From NCBI GenBank assembly GCA_007127575.1, contig SKZC01000399.1, forward strand, positions 1-12,299: 12,299 bases of DNA, in the 5' to 3' direction. Under the pieces are notes generated by a model. That model worked only from the letters and a program-made list of their open reading frames with translations, made no database searches and had not been told where the DNA came from. This stretch comes from Gemmatimonadota bacterium (lineage in GTDB: Bacteria > Gemmatimonadota > Gemmatimonadetes > Longimicrobiales > Gaopeijiaceae). Positions 7,643 to 12,299 of this stretch are shown one piece after another. A program made the translations under genes and the position numbers. How positions within the stretch are numbered: position 1 is the first letter of the stretch; each line of letters opens with the position of its first letter.

Positions 7643-7759
7643 GATGGCTGAGCTACGCCCCCTCCTGGAGCGACTGGTGGCAGGTTGTGTCAGGAGGCCC
7701 CGGAGGGCCCCGGCTCGGACGGCTCGTCACCCATCGCACCTCTCCTGGTGGAACCGGTA

Positions 7760-9274
7760 TCACGCGCTCCCGCTTCCCGTATCCAGCGCCCTTCGTAGCT
7801 CGGCGGCTCGCCCCTTGGGGATCTGGTGTTGGAGCTCTGAGCCGCGAACGATCCCACGGCCCAGCGTCAGACCGTCCAGGCTGAGAGCCACGTACCCCGA
7901 TGGCGCCTCCACCTGGATTCCCTTCCCCGCCAACAGGTCCCGAAACCTCGCTCGCGGGAGCTCTACCCACCGCTTCTCGATCTCCGAACCGAGGCGGGCC
8001 AGCAGGGCGTTGGTGGGCCGGTACCGACCCGACGACTCCTGCTCGAAGCTCCGAAGACCCAGGGCCAGGAACCGCCAACGTCGCCCCGGATCCCACGCCG
8101 ATACCGGCCACCGGTCGCACCGGTGAAACCAGACGCCCCGCCCCCGGAGAAATGGGAGGCCTTGGGTCTTGGTTAGAGGGTCGACACCGAACTCGGAGGC
8201 GAATCGACCCACCTCCCCCGACACCGAAGCCGGAAGTTCCCCGCCGGTGAAATTGCCTGTGTCGGTCCCGACTGCCTCCCCGTAAACGGGGGGGACGGGG
8301 CTCCAACCCACCCGGGAATCCACCTCCTCCGCCTCTCCCCGCCGCCGAAGACGGGCCATGAACAGGCCACCGGAATCCATCTGGTGCGGATAGACCCTCC
8401 ACGCGTCGCGGAGCTCCGCCGGGTACTCCTCCCCCTGAAATCGAGTGAGACCGGGGGAATGGGGCGCCTCCAGAGGAATGGGCTCCACTTTCACCTCCCC
8501 GTCGGCCAGCACACGACTCACCACCCCTTCGTTCTCCTCGGGAGCGAAGGTGCAGGTGGAATAGAGGATCACTCCCCCGGGCCGGGTGAGGGAGACGGCC
8601 CGGCGAAGCAGGCGTTCCTGGAGCCCGGTGATGTGTTGGCGGAAGGAACTCCGCGGGGACCGGATCCGGCCCCCGTCTCCCCGAAGGGTCCCTTCACCGG
8701 AGCAGGGCGCATCCACGAGTACCCGGTCGAATAGAGCGCCCGAGGGAAAGTCGGTCCCATCTACGGCGACCGAGAGGACGGAGAAGAGGCCCAGGCGCTT
8801 GACGTTGGCCATGAGGACACGGAGTCGCCGCTCCTTGACGTCGGCAGCCACCAGGCATCCACGATCCCCCATAAGGTGAGCCAGATGCGTGGTCTTGCCT
8901 CCCGGAGCGGCACAGAGGTCCAGGACCCTCTCCCCGGGTCGTGGCCCCAGAGCCAGGGAGGGCAGCCCCATCACCGCCTGTTGGATGTACAGGAGTCCTG
9001 CCCAGTGCTCGGGCGTCAACGCCACCGACGGCCCATCCTCCGGGTCCGCTTGAAAGAACCCCTTTGGGTGCCTCGTAGGGCCCACTCGAATCCCACGGGC
9101 TTCCAGGCGGGTGAGCAGCTCGGGTGGCGCGATCCGGGCAGCATTCACTCGGAACGTGACGGGCTCCGGCACCTGAACGACTTCCAGGAACCGTTCCCAA
9201 TCGGGGATGATGTTTCGATAGCGGCGGAGAGACACGGAAGACGGCCGAGGTGGAGACGGGACCCCGGGCCTCAC
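7760..9274 (-). CDS. NOL1/NOP2/Sun-family RNA (cytosine-5) methyltransferase, RsmF-like
   Basis: This 504-residue protein is an S-adenosylmethionine-dependent m5C methyltransferase, acting on tRNA or rRNA in the cytoplasm; the exact target base cannot be read. An N-terminal region with VTFRVN (39-44) precedes the Rossmann core: motif I DLCAAPGGKT (119-128), motif IV DAPCSGEGT (188-196, Cys191) and motif VI STCTFAPEENE (239-249, Cys241), the two cysteines used for release and catalysis. DSGGLFMARL closes the catalytic domain. Residues from about 300 form a C-terminal extension with a PUA-like RNA-binding tail (GYVALSLDGLTLGRGIVRG), as in RsmF/YebU-type enzymes. The start is GTG 9274-9272, overlapping the upstream stop as GTGA, so it is probably translationally coupled. 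The gene converges on thrC, whose false extension overlaps its 3' end. Confidence 0.9.
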   Translation of the reverse strand: MRPGVPSPPRPSSVSLRRYRNIIPDWERFLEVVQVPEPVTFRVNAARIAPPELLTRLEARGIRVGPTRHPKGFFQADPEDGPSVALTPEHWAGLLYIQQAVMGLPSLALGPRPGERVLDLCAAPGGKTTHLAHLMGDRGCLVAADVKERRLRVLMANVKRLGLFSVLSVAVDGTDFPSGALFDRVLVDAPCSGEGTLRGDGGRIRSPRSSFRQHITGLQERLLRRAVSLTRPGGVILYSTCTFAPEENEGVVSRVLADGEVKVEPIPLEAPHSPGLTRFQGEEYPAELRDAWRVYPHQMDSGGLFMARLRRRGEAEEVDSRVGWSPVPPVYGEAVGTDTGNFTGGELPASVSGEVGRFASEFGVDPLTKTQGLPFLRGRGVWFHRCDRWPVSAWDPGRRWRFLALGLRSFEQESSGRYRPTNALLARLGSEIEKRWVELPRARFRDLLAGKGIQVEAPSGYVALSLDGLTLGRGIVRGSELQHQIPKGRAAELRRALDTGSGSA

Positions 9275-10245
9275 TCCCCGCTCTTGAAGAGATCCAGGAA
9301 GCGGTTTTCGAAGGCGGAAAAGACCCCCAATCGGTCCAGCTCCCGCTTCAGTTCCACTGCCTTGGACCGGTCCTGGGCACTCTCCTGGAAGAGACGCTCA
9401 ATGCGCTCCCGGGCTTCCTGGCTGAGGCCAGCTATCCCTCCATTGTCTCCGTCCTCTTCGCCCGCTCCAACGGCTTCCTGCGACGAGTCGCTCCCCACTT
9501 CCTCCCTGGGGACGATCCCCAGGTCCGGGTCCCCGGATTCCTCCATCCGCTCCAGCAGGCGAGTGAGCTGACGGTCCACCTCTTCCGCATCTCGCTGCAG
9601 AGAGGTCAGGTCGAGACGGTGCCCCAGCAGCTCCTGGAAGACCTGCAAGACGGCCCCTGCCGCCTTGGGGTTCTCCACCTGGGTGGCGAAGTACGGAAGC
9701 TCACCTAGAAGGCACGCCGCCTCCACTCCGCCTGCTTGAGCCGCCGCCACCAGGAGCCCATTGAGCCCCATGACCTGTCCTTCCTCCAGGGGCTGCGCAC
9801 CTAGCTCCTGAAGCCTCCGCAGGAGCTCCGCCCCGGAGGCAGCGCCAAAGACCCTCGCCTCCTGACGGGGATGCATCTGGCTGGCCATGGCGGCAAACCC
9901 CAGGACACGCACAACACCCCATTCGCGGGCCCATGCGGTCACTTCCCGGGCCAGAGCGTACGCCCCGGTAGCCGGCTGGGCTTCACCCTGAAGCAGGACC
10001 AGGTCCGGCCCTCCCCCGGGATTTCGCCAGAGGTAAACGGCACACCGTGGAAGCTCTCCCAGTCGGGCCACCCCGTCCGTCACCGCCAGATGGGTGACCT
10101 CGAAGGCGTGCTCCACCGAGAGGTCTCCCAGGTGCTCCATTCCCAGCTCTTGGACCAGGTGATCGCCGGCCGCCAGGGCCACTCCCCCCATTCCGGGCCA
10201 GGTGGTGACAAGCCACGGCTCGTTCAAGGGGGGCATCTCCAACAT
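9271..10245 (-). CDS. PAC2 (proteasome-assembly-chaperone 2) family protein
   Basis: The 324-residue product shows the PAC2/DUF75 fold signature: PWLVTTWPGMGGVALAAGDHL near the N-terminus, a central VYLWRNPGGGPDLVLLQGEAQP strand region, then the conserved GLNGLLVAAAQAGGVEAACLLGELPY and NPKAAGAVLQVFQELLG. Eukaryotic and archaeal relatives assist proteasome assembly; the bacterial role is not established. The last ~110 residues are an acidic, poorly ordered linker followed by a charged helical tail ending in FLDLFKSG. The frame is open to 10329, but ATG 10245 is chosen because GGAGG lies 10 nt upstream and conserved sequence starts there. Its stop overlaps the methyltransferase start, so the two form a coupled pair. 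The family call is good; no function is claimed. Confidence 0.85.
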   Translation of the reverse strand: MLEMPPLNEPWLVTTWPGMGGVALAAGDHLVQELGMEHLGDLSVEHAFEVTHLAVTDGVARLGELPRCAVYLWRNPGGGPDLVLLQGEAQPATGAYALAREVTAWAREWGVVRVLGFAAMASQMHPRQEARVFGAASGAELLRRLQELGAQPLEEGQVMGLNGLLVAAAQAGGVEAACLLGELPYFATQVENPKAAGAVLQVFQELLGHRLDLTSLQRDAEEVDRQLTRLLERMEESGDPDLGIVPREEVGSDSSQEAVGAGEEDGDNGGIAGLSQEARERIERLFQESAQDRSKAVELKRELDRLGVFSAFENRFLDLFKSGE

Positions 10246-10412
10246 CCTTTTTCCACCTCCTGGGTATGTGGCACACGTCCCGAACCCCTCCGGGGTGGGC
10301 TCCGGGTGGACTGGTACCGCAACACCCAACCGTTGTTTCCATCCCGGGTCGTTTCGGGCTACTCTAGAGGGTCAGGACCCGAGATTACGGACGCCAAGGG
10401 AGCAAACAGTAC
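10246..10412. promoter_or_regulatory. Divergent spacer between the PAC2 gene and the coiled-coil protein gene
   Basis: This 167-base spacer must carry promoters for both directions. TTTCCA (10336-10341) and TACTCT (10360-10365), 18 bases apart, form a weak rightward candidate. TTGTTTCCATCCCGGGTC (10333-10350) matches 16 of 18 bases of a sequence upstream of galT. GGAGGTGG (10260-10253, minus) is the PAC2 ribosome binding site and GGGAG near 10396-10402 that of the rightward gene. Confidence 0.35.
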
Positions 10413-11531
10413 ATGTACGCATGGACCCCTGAAGGGATCGAGAACCTTCGGCGCCAAGCGAAAGACTACGGGCAAGCAGCGGCTCAGGCGGGAACCAAGA
10501 CCTTCGAGGAAGCGTTCCTCCACCGATTGAACTTCTACGCTTCCCGATCCGAAGCGGCCGTAGGCAAGCTACTCTCCGAGATCATCGAGCACGCGGACCC
10601 TTTCTGGCCCCCCCTTCCCCCGAAGCGCGACGTTCCGGAGGTAGAGGAACCCACGCGAAGGGAGGTGGCACGAAAAGCGGGAGCCCCTCCCCCCGAACCG
10701 GACCGGGACGACTACCGGAGCTACGTCCCGGAGCCCGGATTCCTGAGCCGACTCCTGGGTGGGGAGAAGCGGCACCAGGAACGGGTGAAGCAGGCGGAAG
10801 CATCGGATGAAGCGAAGTTTCGCGAGGCGGAGAAACGGTATGAGCAAGAGTTGGCCCGTTGGGAGGAAGCCATGGCCTCCACCCGAGAAGCCATACTTGA
10901 GAGACAGAAGGCCGCGCGACGAGAAGCGGAGGAGTACAACCGGGAGATTCAGGAGGCCACGGATCTGCGGGCCGACCCCACTCCCGACTTCCTCTCCAAG
11001 GTGGTCTCCAACAGCCTGCTCAGGACCTTCTACGCCACCATGTCCAACCTGAGCCTGCCCCTTCCTGGGCCGGAGACCGTTCGGTCCGAATTCGATCCGG
11101 ATGCGAAGCGCGTGGTCGTGGGCCTGGCTCTCCCCCCTCCGCAGATCGTGGTCCCCCCCGCCGGCTTCACGTTGAACGGTGAGACCCCCATTCCGGAACC
11201 TCGGTCCGCGGGCGACCGGAACGGACTCTACCGGACGTACGCTGCGGCGCTGGTGCTGGGCTCCGCTCACGTGATCCGGGAGCTCATCGAGGAAGGCGGA
11301 CTCGAGGGGATCCTGGAAGAAGCCGTGGTGAACGCCGAGGTGGGAAATGGCGAGCGGGAGGATCCGGCTCCGGACCGCCGTTGGGTGGCGTCCCTCCGGA
11401 TCCCCTCTGAGGAAGTCCACCAGATCCAAGGATTCAGGGACGATCCGCCCACGGGGGTCACTTCACTGGAGGGACGCCTGGCCGAAGCACCCGTGGACGG
11501 CGACGGGATCACCCCCTACCGTCCATCCTGA
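10413..11531 (+). CDS. Coiled-coil protein with a domain found in Mrr-type restriction endonucleases, nuclease absent
   Basis: This 372-residue protein has no signal peptide or membrane segment. Residues 1-60 are helical, 62-110 proline- and charge-rich, and about 112-185 form a long charged coiled coil (SRLLGGEKRHQERVKQ and KRYEQELARWEE). Residues about 200-338 resemble, from memory, the middle domain that precedes the C-terminal Mrr-like nuclease in a group of annotated restriction endonucleases: a F-D-x-D-x-K-x-V-V-V strand, LALPPPQIVVPP, then LYRTYAAALVLGSAHVIREL and LEEAVVNAEV. There the nuclease would follow; here the protein ends about 35 residues later with no such domain. The function is therefore unknown; DNA binding or a structural role would be guesses. 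ATG 10413 has GGGAG about 11 nt upstream. A CheB-CheR-like gene starts 23 bases after its stop, probably co-transcribed. Confidence 0.7.
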   Translation: MYAWTPEGIENLRRQAKDYGQAAAQAGTKTFEEAFLHRLNFYASRSEAAVGKLLSEIIEHADPFWPPLPPKRDVPEVEEPTRREVARKAGAPPPEPDRDDYRSYVPEPGFLSRLLGGEKRHQERVKQAEASDEAKFREAEKRYEQELARWEEAMASTREAILERQKAARREAEEYNREIQEATDLRADPTPDFLSKVVSNSLLRTFYATMSNLSLPLPGPETVRSEFDPDAKRVVVGLALPPPQIVVPPAGFTLNGETPIPEPRSAGDRNGLYRTYAAALVLGSAHVIRELIEEGGLEGILEEAVVNAEVGNGEREDPAPDRRWVASLRIPSEEVHQIQGFRDDPPTGVTSLEGRLAEAPVDGDGITPYRPS

Positions 11532-11554
11532 TGGGGCGGGGAGGAGCGGCATAG

Positions 11555-12299
11555 ATGACCGTAGCCTCGGGTGAGGAGCTGATCCCTGTGGTGGTCATCG
11601 CTGTGGGACCCGGGAAAGGAGAGGGACTCCCGGGGCTCCTCGAGGGACTCCCGCAGCGCTCCGGTGCCGCGCTTCTCTTTCACATCGCGGACGAGGCCGG
11701 GGCGCAGAATGAGCTGGAACGTTTGGCCCGCCTCCTTCCCCCCATCCCTGTCGCCGGGGTAGGGGACGGGGTCTGGCTCCTCCGGGATCATGCCTACCTC
11801 CTTCCCCCCGGTGTCCCCGTGGTGGTGGAGGGGGACACCCTTCGGTTCCGCTCCGGCCTCGACCCAGGCGCTTCCGACCTGGACGCCCTCCTCCACTCGG
11901 TGGCCGAGGATCGGGGGGAGGATGCCGCCGCCGTCCTCCTGGCGACTCCACCGGATCGGATTCCCAAAGGGTTGTTCAAGATCCGGGAGAGAGGAGGCCT
12001 CGCCCTGGTGGAGCGGCCGGAGACCGGCGATCCAGCCGTGCCCCACACCCCGGACAACGGGAGCGAGATGGGAACGGACCGTCTCCGAGTGGTCCCGAAC
12101 CTCGCGGTCGTGGGCCCCCTTTTGGCCCAGCACCTCCCTCCCCCTTCCACCCTCGTCGGGGTCCCCGACGACGACGCTTCGCTCCTCCGGATCCTGAGGC
12201 TTCTCTTCGACCACGGCGGATACGATTTCAGCCGGCAGGACCGCACCGCCGTGCGGAACCGGATCATCCGGCGTCGGCGCCTGGCCAGGGTCCCCAACC
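11555..12299 (+). CDS. CheB-CheR fusion protein with degenerate CheB domain (partial, runs off the window)
   Basis: Residues about 10-160 follow the CheB methylesterase layout: VVVIAVGPGKG (12-22), ALLFHIAD (39-46), YLLPPGVPV (81-89), LLHSVAEDRGEDAAAVLLATPPDRIPKG (split around 112-139) and GGLALVERPETG. Active CheB needs Ser in G-x-S-x-G-G, a His and an Asp before Gly. Here His43 and Asp134 remain, but the serine position is glycine (GPGKG) and the Gly after Asp134 is Arg, so esterase activity is unlikely. From about 220, GYDFSRQDRTAVRNRIIRRR is the N-terminal helical part of a CheR methyltransferase; its catalytic domain lies beyond 12299. Such fusions usually continue into PAS and histidine kinase domains. 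ATG 11555 has GAGGAG 8 nt upstream. It follows the coiled-coil gene by 23 bases. No other chemotaxis gene is in view. Confidence 0.75.
   Translation, partial: MTVASGEELIPVVVIAVGPGKGEGLPGLLEGLPQRSGAALLFHIADEAGAQNELERLARLLPPIPVAGVGDGVWLLRDHAYLLPPGVPVVVEGDTLRFRSGLDPGASDLDALLHSVAEDRGEDAAAVLLATPPDRIPKGLFKIRERGGLALVERPETGDPAVPHTPDNGSEMGTDRLRVVPNLAVVGPLLAQHLPPPSTLVGVPDDDASLLRILRLLFDHGGYDFSRQDRTAVRNRIIRRRRLARVPN

Noticed and set aside
7696..7709. Hairpin GGCCC/GGGCC as a bidirectional terminator between thrC and the methyltransferase gene
   Set aside because: The stem is only 5 bp and no T-run follows on either strand.
7644..7760. Small gene starting MAELRPLLERLVAG just after the thrC stop
   Set aside because: The first 15 residues look protein-like, but there is no ribosome binding site and the frame then degenerates; it could be a remnant, not a supportable gene.
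7643..8126. Continuation of the thrC frame to a 590-residue protein
   Set aside because: It is antisense to the well-supported methyltransferase gene, is rich in Arg/Ser/Pro like an out-of-frame reading, and has no similarity to threonine synthase.

Overview
This is a GC-rich window, roughly two-thirds G+C by eye, with tightly packed genes and strong GC bias at third codon positions. It carries a fused aspartokinase-homoserine dehydrogenase gene, an alpha-like type I glutamine synthetase, a PAC2-family protein and a CheB/CheR fusion. That mix suggests an environmental, high-GC, Gram-negative-type bacterium; Gemmatimonadota or a relative is my best guess, but this is inference only. No rRNA, tRNA, insertion sequence or CRISPR array is visible.

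Layout, left to right. At the left edge a galactose-1-phosphate uridylyltransferase gene (galT) runs leftward but loses all family similarity near position 150. The first ~145 bases instead read, on the opposite strand, like the start of a lipoprotein, so a rearrangement or assembly junction is suspected. A 347-base divergent spacer with a clear promoter separates galT from glnA (1076-2494).

Next comes a 321-base leader containing a candidate threonine attenuator: promoter, 38-codon leader peptide with Ile-Thr-Thr and Thr-Thr codons, mutually exclusive RNA stems and a terminator-like 14-bp hairpin. It precedes thrA-thrB-thrC (2816-7642), whose cistrons overlap by ATGA. Together these take aspartate to threonine apart from aspartate-semialdehyde dehydrogenase, which is not in the window. 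The 3' end of thrC carries an apparent 1-nt frameshift in a C-rich tract.

Convergent to the thr operon is a leftward pair: a PAC2-family protein gene translationally coupled (GTGA overlap) to a NOL1/NOP2/Sun-type RNA m5C methyltransferase gene. Divergent from the PAC2 gene, rightward, are a coiled-coil protein with a domain I know from Mrr-type restriction endonucleases, but without the nuclease, and a partial CheB-CheR fusion whose CheB part has lost its catalytic serine. The window ends inside the CheR domain.

The most notable points are the thr leader, the thrC frameshift, the inactive-looking CheB fusion beside the nuclease-less protein, and the galT breakpoint.
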